DNA of 64,000 nucleotides from Lysobacter sp. K5869. Lineage in GTDB: Bacteria; Pseudomonadota; Gammaproteobacteria; Xanthomonadales; Xanthomonadaceae. Under the pieces are notes generated by a model that was given only the letters and a program-made list of their open reading frames with translations, did no database searches and was not told the origin of the DNA. The stretch spans positions 2,395,001 to 2,459,000 of the forward strand of contig NZ_CP072597.1 of assembly GCF_018847975.1 (NCBI RefSeq), read 5' to 3'. The stretch's first letter is position 1. Each line of letters opens with the position of its first letter. Both the position numbers and the translations under genes were made by a program. Positions 40,161 through 48,761 of this stretch are shown piece by piece.

Positions 40161-40995
40161 AGTGCTGAACCTGCCGCCGGGCATCGCCGGCCTGCTGGAA
40201 ATCATGGCCCGGCTGCGCGACCGCGAGCGCGGCTGCCCGTGGGACATCGAGCAGACTTTCGCCACCATCGCCCCGTACACCATCGAGGAAGCCTACGAGG
40301 TCGCCGACGCGATCGACCGCGGCGATCTCGACGCGCTCAAGGACGAACTCGGCGATCTGCTGCTGCAAGTGGTGTTCCATGCGCGCATGGCGCAGGAGCA
40401 GAACGCGTTCGCGTTCGAGGACGTGGTCGCCGCGATCAACGACAAGATGGTGCGCCGGCATCCGCACGTGTTCGGCGAGGCCAGCGTCGAGGACGTCGAC
40501 GCGCAGACCGTGGCCTGGGAAGAGCAGAAGCGCCGCGAGCGCCAGGCGGCCGGCGAAACCGACACCTCGGCCTTGGCCGGCCTCTCGCGCGGCCTGCCGG
40601 AATGGCAGCGCGCGGTGAAGCTGCAAAAGCGCGCCGCCACGGTCGGCTTCGATTGGCCGGCGCCGACGCCGGTGATCGCCAAGCTGCACGAGGAAATCGA
40701 GGAAGTGCGGGTCGAATTCGACGCGGTCGCCGCCGCGCCCGACGACGCGGCCGCGCGCGACCGGTTGGAGGAAGAGATCGGCGACGTGCTGTTCGTCTGC
40801 GCCAATCTCGCCCGCCACGCCAAGGTCGACGTCGGCGCCGCGCTGCGCCGCGCCAACCTCAAGTTCGAGCGCCGCTTCCGCGCGATGGAACTGCAGGCCG
40901 CGCAGGACGGCATGGCCTTGCCGGAGCTGTCGCTGGAGCGGCAGGACGAGTACTGGGAAAAGGCCAAGCGGGCCGAGCGCGAAAACGGCAAGTGA
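40153..40995 (+). CDS. mazG: nucleoside triphosphate pyrophosphohydrolase MazG
   Basis: This 280-aa enzyme hydrolyses NTPs and dNTPs to monophosphates and PPi. The first all-alpha domain has CPWDIEQTFATIAPYTIEEAYEV, with the EExxE metal motif (EEAYE), and DELGDLLLQVVFHA (ExxD). A second MazG repeat at ~180-260 has EEIEEVRVEF and EEIGDVLFVCANLARH. The ATG at 40153 overlaps cysQ by 8 bp. Length is close to E. coli MazG (263 aa). Last gene of the nudE-cysQ-mazG unit. Confidence 0.94.
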   Translation: MAEVLNLPPGIAGLLEIMARLRDRERGCPWDIEQTFATIAPYTIEEAYEVADAIDRGDLDALKDELGDLLLQVVFHARMAQEQNAFAFEDVVAAINDKMVRRHPHVFGEASVEDVDAQTVAWEEQKRRERQAAGETDTSALAGLSRGLPEWQRAVKLQKRAATVGFDWPAPTPVIAKLHEEIEEVRVEFDAVAAAPDDAAARDRLEEEIGDVLFVCANLARHAKVDVGAALRRANLKFERRFRAMELQAAQDGMALPELSLERQDEYWEKAKRAERENGK

Positions 40996-41201
40996 GCCGG
41001 CGCGCAGGGGCGGCGGCGTGGGTCGCGAGTCTCGCGCCTGACGTGTCTTGCGCCGGTGCGAAGGGGTTTGCGTCGGCTTAGCGATTCTTTCGCGATCCGA
41101 ACGGCTCGGCTGCGTGTTCGCGGCGGCGCCCTCGGGCACGGGCCGCTCGCTGCGCTCATCGCCGCCCCTCGCCAACCGCGCGCCCGCTACGGAGCGACCG
41201 C

Positions 41202-41528
41202 ATGCTCAAGACCTTGCTGCTGTTCCTGATCACCGCCGTGGCCGAAATCGTCGGCTGCTATCTGCCGTACCTGTGGCTGCGCAAAGGCGGCAGCGTCTGG
41301 CTGTTGCTGCCCGCGGCCGCCAGCCTCGCCCTGTTCGCGTGGCTGCTGACCTTGCATCCCACCGCCTCGGGCCGCGTGTACGCCGCGTACGGCGGCGTCT
41401 ATGTCACCGTGGCGATCTTCTGGCTGTGGTGGGCGGACGCGGTGAAACCCAGCCGCTGGGACCTGTTCGGCGCCGCGCTGTGCCTGGCCGGCATGGCGGT
41501 GATCATGTTCGCGCCGCGCTCGGCTTGA
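41202..41528 (+). CDS. UPF0060/YnfA-family small membrane protein
   Basis: This 108-aa protein has four membrane helices (~4-24, 31-51, 60-79, 86-104). [19 protein letters not shown] and [24 protein letters not shown] (quoted in parts) are the YnfA signatures. The fold is close to small multidrug resistance transporters, but substrate is unknown. The ATG is at 41202. The 206-bp gap after mazG holds no recognised element. Confidence 0.92.
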   Translation: MLKTLLLFLITAVAEIVGCYLPYLWLRKGGSVWLLLPAAASLALFAWLLTLHPTASGRVYAAYGGVYVTVAIFWLWWADAVKPSRWDLFGAALCLAGMAVIMFAPRSA

Positions 41529-41646
41529 GCGCGCGACGCGCCCCGGCCTCGCCGTTAGCGTCCCAAACTGCACGCCGCGCGCCGGCTTGAACCGGCCGCC
41601 GCGCGGGCGCAGGATCGGCGTCGCCCTCCGCCCCGGACCCGACCGC

Positions 41647-42006
41647 ATGCTGTGCTACCGCCACGCTCCCGAACCAGCGCTCGGCGTGTGCCGCTACTGC
41701 GGCCGCGGCTTGTGCATGCAGTGCGTGCGCGACCCCGCGACGGGGCTGGCCTGCAGCGAGGAGTGCGAGCAGCGCTTGATCCGCTACGACGTCATGCTGA
41801 TCAACGCCGAAACCGGCTATCGCACGGCCCGGCGCGGAAATGTCGTCTCGGCGCTGTTTCCGGCCCTGCTCGGCGCGCTACTGTTGTACTTCGGCCTCAC
41901 CGAATTCAGCGATTTTCACGCGGTGGCCGCGATGGGCGCGCTGTTGATCGCATTCGGCGCGGCGATCGGCTGGCGCCAGCGCCGTCTGGCGCGGCAATGG
42001 AAGTGA
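41647..42006 (+). CDS. small membrane protein with cysteine-rich (B-box-like) N-terminus
   Basis: This 119-aa protein starts with a metal-binding pattern: C-x2-H, then C-x2-C, C-x2-C and C-x3-C (CYRH, CRYC, CMQC, CSEEC) within 40 residues, as in B-box-type zinc fingers often fused to membrane domains. Two membrane helices follow (~67-85 and ~90-108). The ATG at 41647 is preferred to an upstream TTG. Such proteins are mostly uncharacterised; zinc binding and membrane location are inferred. Confidence 0.75.
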   Translation: MLCYRHAPEPALGVCRYCGRGLCMQCVRDPATGLACSEECEQRLIRYDVMLINAETGYRTARRGNVVSALFPALLGALLLYFGLTEFSDFHAVAAMGALLIAFGAAIGWRQRRLARQWK

Positions 42007-42052
42007 GGCCCGCGCGGGCCGACCCGCGCGAACGCGCATGGAGGAAACCGAC

Positions 42053-42358
42053 ATGTCCGACCGCTTCGCCAATTTCCGCGAGTTCTATCCGTTCTACCTG
42101 AGCGAGCACAGCAACCGCACCAGCCGCCGGCTGCATTTTGTCGGCAGTTGCGGCGTGCTGGCGCTGGTCGCGCTGGCGATCGCGCAAGGGCGGCCGTGGC
42201 TGTTGCTGGGCGCCTTGGTGTGCGGCTACGGCTTCGCCTGGGTCGGGCATTTCTTCTTCGAGAAGAACCGGCCGGCGACCTTCAAGCACCCGTTCTATTC
42301 CTTCGCCGGCGATTGGGTGATGTTCAAGGACATCCTGACCGGCAAGATCAAGTTCTGA
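42053..42358 (+). CDS. DUF962/Mpo1-like membrane protein
   Basis: This 101-aa protein contains HSNRTSRRLHFVG near residue 20 and HFFFEKNRPATFKHPFYS near residue 63, the conserved His-containing motifs of the DUF962/YGL010w (Mpo1) family, with hydrophobic helices between. Yeast Mpo1 is an iron-dependent dioxygenase of fatty-acid alpha-oxidation; whether the bacterial protein does this is unknown. The ATG at 42053 is chosen because GAGGAAA lies 6 nt upstream. Confidence 0.9.
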   Translation: MSDRFANFREFYPFYLSEHSNRTSRRLHFVGSCGVLALVALAIAQGRPWLLLGALVCGYGFAWVGHFFFEKNRPATFKHPFYSFAGDWVMFKDILTGKIKF

Positions 42359-42410
42359 CGGCGGCGCGCGGCGGTCGCGCCGCGGGCCCGATGCAAGGAT
42401 GCCCTGCCCA

Positions 42411-42983
42411 ATGAAATTCGCTGTGTTCGCCGTACTGAGCCTCGCTTGTGCCGCCGCGAGCGCGGCCGCGCCCACCGCGCCCGACTTGCCGCTGCGCGCC
42501 TCGGCGTGGCTGGAGCAGGCGATGGACAGCAAGACCTGTCCGCTGGTGGATGTGTGGGTGGGCGGCACCGGCAGGATCGGCTCGGGCCGGCGCGCGGCGA
42601 CGGTGTGGTTGGCGCGCGAGGACGAGGCCGGCGATCCGTCCGCGTGGCCGGCGTTGTATCTCTCCGTCGGCGGCCGCCCGTTGGCGCTGCGTCGCGAAGA
42701 CGGCGCCGGCGATGTCGAAACCCGAACCCTGCGCGAACGCCGCGGCGCGCTGTTGCGCTGGTCGGCGCCGGCCGAGCGGGTGTCGGCGCGCCTGCAATTG
42801 CAGGCGCCGCGTTTGTACGTCGAGAACGGCGAGGGGTGGGATGCGGTGCCGCCGGCGCGGGCCGAGCAGGCGCGCCAGGGCGAGGATTCGACCCGAACGG
42901 TGTGGAAAGGCCGGCTGAGCCTGGAGCTGCGCGGCGGCGCGTGGGAACGCGAGGTCGAAGTGGTGTCGACCTGCGGACCGTAG
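42411..42983 (+). CDS. secreted hypothetical protein
   Basis: This 190-aa protein begins with a Sec signal (MKFAVFAVLSLACAAASAAA, cut near residue 20). The mature part has two cysteines (SKTCPLVD near residue 42 and VSTCGP at the C-terminus) that could form a disulfide linking both ends of a beta-rich domain. No family was recognised. AAGGA lies about 11 nt before ATG 42411; an ATG at 42399 would lack a site. It is convergent with the paralogue pair downstream. Confidence 0.7.
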   Translation: MKFAVFAVLSLACAAASAAAPTAPDLPLRASAWLEQAMDSKTCPLVDVWVGGTGRIGSGRRAATVWLAREDEAGDPSAWPALYLSVGGRPLALRREDGAGDVETRTLRERRGALLRWSAPAERVSARLQLQAPRLYVENGEGWDAVPPARAEQARQGEDSTRTVWKGRLSLELRGGAWEREVEVVSTCGP

Positions 42984-43034
42984 CGCCGCGGCCGGTCCCG
43001 CGCCACGCGCCACGCGCGTCGTGCCGCGCCGCGA

Positions 43035-43685
43035 TCAGCGCCGCGGCAGATGCAGCGCGATCTCCCGCAGCGCCTGCGCGGCCGCGCGTGGGTGGGGATC
43101 TTGCGCGGCCGCCGCGCGCCACTCGGGCCAGCGGTCGCAGGGCGCCATGAGGCTGCGCAGCCACCTGCCGTTGTCGAGGCCGCCGGGCAGATCGGGATCG
43201 TCGGCGGGCGCGGGCAGGCTGGCGTCGAGCCCGTCGAGGAAAAAGCGCCGGCCGCGGCGGCGGAAATGCAGGCCGACGCGCCCGTCGAGCAGCGCGGCGC
43301 CCTGGTCCGCGCCGTCGAACCGGAACCATTCGATCTTCGCCGCCGGCGCGCGCGCGGCCACCCAGGCCAGCGCCTGCGCCAACGGCAGGCCGGGCCACAA
43401 GGCGACGCTCGCGCCGAGGTAGCGCCCGCGCAGGTAGAACGGCTTGACCGTCAGCGGCCGCCAGCCGCCGCGATGGCGCAGCGCGACCTCGCGTTCGAGT
43501 TGTTCGGCCGCGCCGGGCTCCAGCCCGGCGCGTTGCCAGCCGTGGGCGAGGGCGGTGTCCAGGTCCCAGCCCGGATCGAGCCCGAACGCTTCGGTCGAGA
43601 CCAGCCGGCCGTGGTCGAGGAACTCGGCGACCAGTTCGCGCAGGCTCAGCGCGATACGCAAAGGCGCCGTCGCCGCGGCGGTCAC
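43035..43685 (-). CDS. unrecognised protein, tandem paralogue B
   Basis: This 216-aa protein is a paralogue of its upstream neighbour. Shared blocks include LRIxLSL, HGxLxSTxAFGxDP, LRHRGG, YLRGRYLG and GLPLA..LxW, then an IEWF segment. There is no signal peptide or membrane helix; it is likely cytoplasmic. It starts with GTG overlapping the stop of the neighbour by 4 nt (GTGA). I do not recognise the family. Longer open frames upstream in this phase read into the neighbour and are not coding. Confidence 0.7.
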   Translation of the reverse strand: MTAAATAPLRIALSLRELVAEFLDHGRLVSTEAFGLDPGWDLDTALAHGWQRAGLEPGAAEQLEREVALRHRGGWRPLTVKPFYLRGRYLGASVALWPGLPLAQALAWVAARAPAAKIEWFRFDGADQGAALLDGRVGLHFRRRGRRFFLDGLDASLPAPADDPDLPGGLDNGRWLRSLMAPCDRWPEWRAAAAQDPHPRAAAQALREIALHLPRR

Positions 43686-44344
43686 GGCTTCGGCAGCCAC
43701 GCCGCGATCCGCTCCACCGCCCGCAGCGCCTCGCGCCGCGGCCGGCCCTTGGGATTGAGCGCGGCCCGCGCGGTCCATTCGGCGACGCTGTCGCAGGTCT
43801 CCGAGTACCCGCTCACGCTCGCGCAGTCGATTTCGTCCAGCGGCTCCCAGCCGTCGCCGCTGCCGACGATGCGCGGGACGATCGAGGTCACCCGAAAGCG
43901 TCCACCTTTGCGCGAGAAATTGATCTTGACCCGCTCGTCGACGCGCAGCGCGCCGGACTCGGCGTTGCAGCTCTCGAACCACTCCACGCCCGGCCCCGCG
44001 CCGAGCAGGGCCAGCCAACGCAGGATCGTGGCCAGCGGCGGCCCGGGCACCAGGCCCAGTTCGCTGCCGAGGTAGCGGCCGCGCAGATAGGTCGAGGCGA
44101 GGTTCGCCGGCACGACCCCGCCGCGGTGGCGCAGCCACACGTCGCGTTCGATCTGCACATAGGCGGCCGGCCGCATCCTCGAATACCGGAAGCCGCCGGC
44201 GACGACGGCCTCCAGCGGCTGCTCGGGGTCGAACCCGAACGCGGCGGTCGAACGCAGATGGCCGTGCCGCAGGTACTCCTCGACCACGGCGTGCAGGCTC
44301 AGATCGATGCGCAGCGGGGGAGCGTTGGGGTCTGGGTAGGTCAT
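43682..44344 (-). CDS. unrecognised protein, tandem paralogue A
   Basis: This 220-aa protein is the first of a tandem pair. It contains LRIDLSLHAVVEEYLRHG, STAAFGFDP, LRHRGGVVPANL, STYLRGRYLGSE and VEWFESCN. The C-terminal 60 residues differ most from paralogue B and contain two cysteines and many acidic residues. No signal peptide. The duplication with overlapping stop/start suggests that the two may form a heterodimer. The family was not recognised. Confidence 0.72.
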   Translation of the reverse strand: MTYPDPNAPPLRIDLSLHAVVEEYLRHGHLRSTAAFGFDPEQPLEAVVAGGFRYSRMRPAAYVQIERDVWLRHRGGVVPANLASTYLRGRYLGSELGLVPGPPLATILRWLALLGAGPGVEWFESCNAESGALRVDERVKINFSRKGGRFRVTSIVPRIVGSGDGWEPLDEIDCASVSGYSETCDSVAEWTARAALNPKGRPRREALRAVERIAAWLPKP

Positions 44345-44375
44345 GGTCGGCCGAATCCTTGGCGGAGCGGTGGGG

Positions 44376-44717
44376 TCAATCCAGGAAGATCAGCCAGGCC
44401 GCGACCACGATCAGCCCGAACCCGGCCCAGTGGTTCCACTTCAGCGGCTGGCCCAGGTACCAGATCGAGAAACCGGCGAACACCAGCAGGGTGATGACCT
44501 CCTGCATGCCCTTGAGCTGCGGCGCCGAATAGACCGCGCTGCCCATGCGGTTGGCCGGCACCTGCAGGCAGTACTCGAACAGGGCGATGCCCCAGCTGAC
44601 CGCGATGGCCACCGTCAGCGGCGCCGACTTGTACTTCAGATGCCCGTACCAGGCGAAGGTCATGAAGATGTTGGAGCCCAGCAGGAGCAGGATCGGGTAG
44701 AGGCGGTCGGCGAGCAT
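44376..44717 (-). CDS. DUF486-family small membrane protein
   Basis: This 113-aa protein has four helices (~5-23, 35-52, 67-86, 93-110) and the DUF486 pattern TFAWYGHLKYK with WGIALFEYCLQVPANRMG (quoted in parts). It is related to small drug/metabolite transporters, but no substrate is known. It is divergent from the response regulator, with a 108-bp gap that carries the regulator's control region. Confidence 0.88.
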   Translation of the reverse strand: MLADRLYPILLLLGSNIFMTFAWYGHLKYKSAPLTVAIAVSWGIALFEYCLQVPANRMGSAVYSAPQLKGMQEVITLLVFAGFSIWYLGQPLKWNHWAGFGLIVVAAWLIFLD

Positions 44718-44760
44718 GCAAGGGCCACAGAGGCGGAATGTGATGGTTCTACAGTATCGC

Positions 44761-44808
44761 CTTCACGAACCGTCCACCTTGTGGAGGGCAATCTTCACAA
44801 AACTGAAG
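44761..44808 (+). promoter_or_regulatory. repeats upstream of the two-component operon
   Basis: CTTCAC occurs at 44761-44766 and again at 44793-44798, 32 bp apart (three helical turns). The second copy is also the left half of the palindrome CTTCA-N6-TGAAG (44793-44808). OmpR-type regulators bind direct repeats on one face of DNA, so autoregulation by the downstream regulator is plausible. No promoter hexamers were assigned with confidence. Confidence 0.3.
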
Positions 44809-44825
44809 GACAGTGGAGAGGCTGC

Positions 44826-45536
44826 ATGCAGGGTACTAGAGACGGGGGCTTGGTCCTCATCGTCGAAGACAACCGCAATATCTCCGAGATGGTGGGCGAG
44901 TACCTGGAAAGCCGCGGCTTCGAGGTCGATTACGCCGCCGACGGTCTGGACGGCTACCGGCTGGCGACGGAGAACAGTTACGACGTGGTCGTGCTGGATC
45001 TGATGCTGCCGCGCATGGACGGCATCGAGGTCTGCAAGAAGCTGCGCGAGGAGGCCCGCAAGTCCACGCCGGTGCTGATGCTTACCGCGCGCGACACCCT
45101 CGACGAGAAGCTCACCGGCCTGAGCGCCGGCGCCGACGACTACCTGACCAAGCCCTTCGCGATTCAGGAACTGGAAGCGCGGCTGCGCGCCCTGATCCGG
45201 CGCGAGCGCCGCCAGGTCGGCGGCGAGGTGCTCAAGGTCGCCGATCTGGTGCTCGACCCGGCCAGCCTGCGGGTCACCCGCGGCGGCAGCGAGCTGCAGC
45301 TCTCGCCGATCGGCCTGCGCCTGCTGACCATCCTGATGCGCGAATCGCCGCGCGTGGTCAGCCGGCAGGAGATCGAGCGCGAGATCTGGGGCAACGGCCT
45401 GCCCGATTCGGACACCTTGCGCAGCCATCTCTACAACCTGCGCAAGACCATCGACAAACCGTTCGACAAGCAATTGCTGCATACCGTGCAGAGCGCCGGT
45501 TACCGGGTAGCGGACATCTCGCAGCCGCCGGACTGA
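44826..45536 (+). CDS. OmpR/PhoB-family response regulator
   Basis: This 236-aa regulator has a receiver (VLIVEDNRNI; phospho-acceptor Asp58 in VVVLDLMLPRMDG; Lys in YLTKPF) and a winged-helix DNA-binding domain (residues ~130-230; SHLYNLRKTIDKPF, then SAGYRV at the end). The ATG at 44826 is preceded by GTGGAGAGG. The sensor kinase follows within 24 bp. The stimulus and regulon are unknown; linkage with a MacAB-like exporter just downstream suggests, but does not prove, an envelope-stress or efflux role. Confidence 0.93.
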   Translation: MQGTRDGGLVLIVEDNRNISEMVGEYLESRGFEVDYAADGLDGYRLATENSYDVVVLDLMLPRMDGIEVCKKLREEARKSTPVLMLTARDTLDEKLTGLSAGADDYLTKPFAIQELEARLRALIRRERRQVGGEVLKVADLVLDPASLRVTRGGSELQLSPIGLRLLTILMRESPRVVSRQEIEREIWGNGLPDSDTLRSHLYNLRKTIDKPFDKQLLHTVQSAGYRVADISQPPD

Positions 45537-45560
45537 TTGGACCGGTTCTCCGCCACCGCC

Positions 45561-46898
45561 ATGCCGCAAGGGCTACCGCGCAAGATCAAGCTTGCGTTCA
45601 TCCTGCAAGCTTTGATCGGCAGCATAGCGATCACGCTGGGCATCCTCCTGGCGGGCTTGGCGGTGCGCCACGTCGTCCTCGAACAGCGCATGCAGCGCGA
45701 GGCCGACGATTACTGGGCCGGCCGCGCCCGCGACCCGAACTACCCGTTGCCGCGCACCTCGACCACGCGCGGCCATTTCGTCCCCGCCGGCGCCAGCGAT
45801 TCGGTGCTGCCGGCGCAGATGCGCGGCGCCGATTCGGGCCTGCACAACCTGCCCGGCGGCGGCAAGGTGGTGCTGGTCGACCGGCGCGAGGCCGGCAGCT
45901 TCTATCTGGTGTATTCGACCTCGCTGATCGACGAGGCGATCCTTTACACCGGCCTGTTCTCGCTGCTGTTCTCGCTGCTGACCACGTATCTGATTTCCTG
46001 GCACACCTACCGCACCTCCAAGCGCTTGGTGTCGCCGGTGAGCTGGCTGGCGAACGTGGTCTCGCAATGGGATCCGCGCGACCCCGACACCAGCCTGATC
46101 GAGCCGATCAAATTCCCCTACGACCCCGGCAGCGAAGTGCGCCGGCTGTCGAGCGCGCTGAGCGGACTGGCCGAGCGCGTCAGCGACTTCGTCCAGCGCG
46201 AGCGCGATTTCACCCGCGACGCCAGCCACGAACTGCGCACGCCGCTGACCGTGATCCGGGTCGCCACCGACCTGATGCTGGCCGACCCCGACACGCCGGT
46301 GCGCGCGCAGCGCTCGCTGCTGCGGGTGCAGCGCGCCGGCCGCGACATGGAGGCGGTGATCGACGCCTTCCTGATTCTGGCGCGCGAATCCGACGTGGAG
46401 CCGCAGTCGGAAGAGTTCGCGGTGCGCGACATCGTCGACAACGAGATGGAACGCATCCTGCCGCTGCTCAACGGCAAGCCGGTGGAGCTGCATCTGTACG
46501 ACGAGGGCGGCCCGCGCCTGACCGCGCCGCCGCACGCGCTGGGGGTGATGGTCGCCAACCTGCTCAGCAACGCGGTGCGCTTCACCGACAGCGGCCGCAT
46601 CGACGTGCGGCTGGCCCGCGACAGCATCGAAATCCGCGACACCGGCATCGGCATGTCGGTGGAGACGCTGACCAAGGCCTTCACTCCGTTCTACCGCGCC
46701 GATTTCTCCGCCGGCGACGGCAAGGGCATGGGCTTGTCGATCGTGCGCCGGCTCGGCGAGCGCTTCGGCTGGCCGGTGACGCTCACCAGCGCGCCGGGGC
46801 AGGGCACGACCGCGGTGATCCGCTTCAAGCCCGGCCTGCCGCCGCCGCCCGCGCCGCCGGCGCCGGTCGCGCCGGTGCCGCGCGTGCCCGAGGCCTGA
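45561..46898 (+). CDS. sensor histidine kinase of the OmpR-type pair
   Basis: This 445-aa membrane kinase has TM1 (~9-33), a ~75-residue periplasmic loop, TM2 (~125-148), a short HAMP-like linker, the phospho-acceptor H-box with His223 (DASHELRTPLTVI), the N-box NLLSNAVRF and G-boxes RDTGIGM and GKGMGLSIVRRL. The C-terminal ~30 residues are Pro/Ala/Val repeats. ATG 45561 is chosen; a TTG at 45537 abutting the regulator stop would add eight residues. It autophosphorylates and passes phosphate to Asp58 of the regulator (family knowledge). Confidence 0.92.
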   Translation: MPQGLPRKIKLAFILQALIGSIAITLGILLAGLAVRHVVLEQRMQREADDYWAGRARDPNYPLPRTSTTRGHFVPAGASDSVLPAQMRGADSGLHNLPGGGKVVLVDRREAGSFYLVYSTSLIDEAILYTGLFSLLFSLLTTYLISWHTYRTSKRLVSPVSWLANVVSQWDPRDPDTSLIEPIKFPYDPGSEVRRLSSALSGLAERVSDFVQRERDFTRDASHELRTPLTVIRVATDLMLADPDTPVRAQRSLLRVQRAGRDMEAVIDAFLILARESDVEPQSEEFAVRDIVDNEMERILPLLNGKPVELHLYDEGGPRLTAPPHALGVMVANLLSNAVRFTDSGRIDVRLARDSIEIRDTGIGMSVETLTKAFTPFYRADFSAGDGKGMGLSIVRRLGERFGWPVTLTSAPGQGTTAVIRFKPGLPPPPAPPAPVAPVPRVPEA

Positions 46899-47177
46899 CG
46901 GCGCGAGAGACTTCGGTTTCCGCAGCAATCGCTCGGGGCCGCCGCGCCCGCAAAGGCGCCGCGGCCGACGTTCGCTCCCGGCCGCTCGCGCGCGCCCGAC
47001 CCGCTCACGCGACGTTTTCGCGCGCCCTGGCATCCATGAACCGACGCCGCCTTGCCGCCGCGTCGCGGGCGCGGCCAAACTGAACCTCGGCTCCGGCGTC
47101 CGGCGATCCGCGCTCCACCGTGTCAACCCTGTTCAGCCACGTGCGTTCGCACCCGCAGAGCCCACCGTCCCGATCCC

Positions 47178-48761
47178 ATGAGCGCAGCCCAGCCGTCTTC
47201 GTCCCGCCCCGCACCGACCCCGCGTCCGCGCAAGTCGCCCTGGCCCAAGCGCGCCGCCATCGCCGTGGCGGTGCTGGCCCTGGCCGGGGTCGGCTGGCAC
47301 TTCTACAGTAAGCGCAGCGCCGAGGAAGCGGCCGGCGCCTACCGCACCGCCAAGATCGAGCGCGGCGACATCCGGGTGACGATCTCGGCCACCGGCGCGC
47401 TGTCGGCGATCTCCACGGTCGATGTCGGCAGCCAGATTTCCGGGCAGGTGATCGACGTGCTGGCCGACTACAACGACCACGTCACCAAGGGCCAGGTGAT
47501 CGCGCGCATCGACCCGGCGACGTACGAGGCGCAGATCAACCAAGGCAACGCCCAGGTCGCCAACGCGCGCGCCTCGCTCGCCACCGCGCAGGCGACGCTG
47601 CGCAACGCCGAACTCGATTACCAGCGCAAATCCTCGCTGGTGAAGGACCAGCTGATCGCGCGCAGCGACGCCGATCTGGCCCGCGCCGCGCTCGATCAGG
47701 CGCGCGCCCAGCTCAACGGCGCGCAGGCGCAGATCGAACAGCAGTTGGCCTCGACCCAGACCTCGCGCCTGAACCTGCAGCGCACGGTGATCCGCGCGCC
47801 GGTCGACGGCGTGGTGCTGACCCGCAGCATCGAGCCGGGCCAGACCGTGGCCGCGAGCCTGCAGGCGCCGGTGCTGTTCCAGATCGCCGAAGACCTGTCG
47901 AAGATGGAGATCGTGCTGGCCATCGACGAGGCCGACATCGGTCAGGTCAAGCCGGGGCAGGCGGTCAACTTCACCGTCGATTCCTTCCCCGACCGCAAGT
48001 TCCGCGGCGCCGTGCAGCAGGTGCGGCTGTCGGCGACCAACACCAGCAACGTCATCACCTATCCGGTGGTGGTGTCGGTGGACAACGCCGACGGCGTGCT
48101 GCTGCCGGGCATGACCGCGAACGCGGAAATCGAAGTCAGCCACCGCGACGACGTGCTGCGCGTGGGCAATGCGGCGCTGCGCTACAAGCCCGACGACGAT
48201 GCGGCGGCCGCGGCCGGCGCGCCGGCGGGCGGCGGCGCGCAGCGCGGCGGCTTGGGCAACGATCTGCCGCGCGTGGCCGATCAGCTCAAGCTCGACGCGG
48301 CCCAGCGCGCGGCCTTCGACGCCGCGCTGGAGCAGATGAAGCAGCGCATGGCCGCGCGCAACGCCGCGCCGGGCGGCGGCGCCAACGGCGGTCCGCCGGC
48401 GGGCGGCGCGCCGACGATCATCATGGGCGGCCGCGGTCCGGGCGGCGGGGGCGGCAACAACAACAACCGCAACCGCGCCGCCGGCGCGGTCTCCGGCGCC
48501 GCGCGCCAGCGCATGCTGGAACGCTTCAACCAGCAGTTCGGCGCGTTCCGCGGCTTGCTCAGCGACGAACAGAAGAAGACCTGGGACAGCGAGATCGGCG
48601 CCTTGGTCAGCGCGCGCCGCGCGCCGCTGTACAAGCTGGTCGGCGGCAAGCCCGAAGCGGTGGTGGTGCGGGTGGGCGCCAGCGACGGCAGCTGGACCGA
48701 GGTCTCGGGCAACATCAAGGAAGGCGACGACGTCGTCGTCGGCACCGGGCGCGGCAAATGA
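47178..48761 (+). CDS. MacA-like periplasmic adaptor with Spy-like insert
   Basis: This 527-aa membrane fusion protein links the ABC permease to an outer-membrane channel. One N-terminal span (~27-46) precedes barrel-sandwich and lipoyl halves (GALSAISTVDVGSQISGQV; RAPVDGVVLTRSIEPGQTV), a coiled-coil hairpin and a beta-barrel. Residues ~335-480 are extra compared with typical MacA (~370-400 aa). They are Gly/Asn-rich and carry two helical segments, LKLDAAQRAAFDAALEQMKQRM and a second ending LLSDEQKKTWDSEI, which resemble the LTxxQ motifs of Spy/CpxP chaperones. Start ATG 47178 overlaps no other gene. The stop overlaps the start of the ATPase gene. Confidence 0.88.
   Translation: MSAAQPSSSRPAPTPRPRKSPWPKRAAIAVAVLALAGVGWHFYSKRSAEEAAGAYRTAKIERGDIRVTISATGALSAISTVDVGSQISGQVIDVLADYNDHVTKGQVIARIDPATYEAQINQGNAQVANARASLATAQATLRNAELDYQRKSSLVKDQLIARSDADLARAALDQARAQLNGAQAQIEQQLASTQTSRLNLQRTVIRAPVDGVVLTRSIEPGQTVAASLQAPVLFQIAEDLSKMEIVLAIDEADIGQVKPGQAVNFTVDSFPDRKFRGAVQQVRLSATNTSNVITYPVVVSVDNADGVLLPGMTANAEIEVSHRDDVLRVGNAALRYKPDDDAAAAAGAPAGGGAQRGGLGNDLPRVADQLKLDAAQRAAFDAALEQMKQRMAARNAAPGGGANGGPPAGGAPTIIMGGRGPGGGGGNNNNRNRAAGAVSGAARQRMLERFNQQFGAFRGLLSDEQKKTWDSEIGALVSARRAPLYKLVGGKPEAVVVRVGASDGSWTEVSGNIKEGDDVVVGTGRGK

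Noticed and set aside
45537..45560. TTG start for the sensor kinase directly after the regulator stop
   Set aside because: ATG 45561 gives the usual short cytoplasmic start before TM1. The TTG adds eight residues without clear benefit; kept as alternative only.
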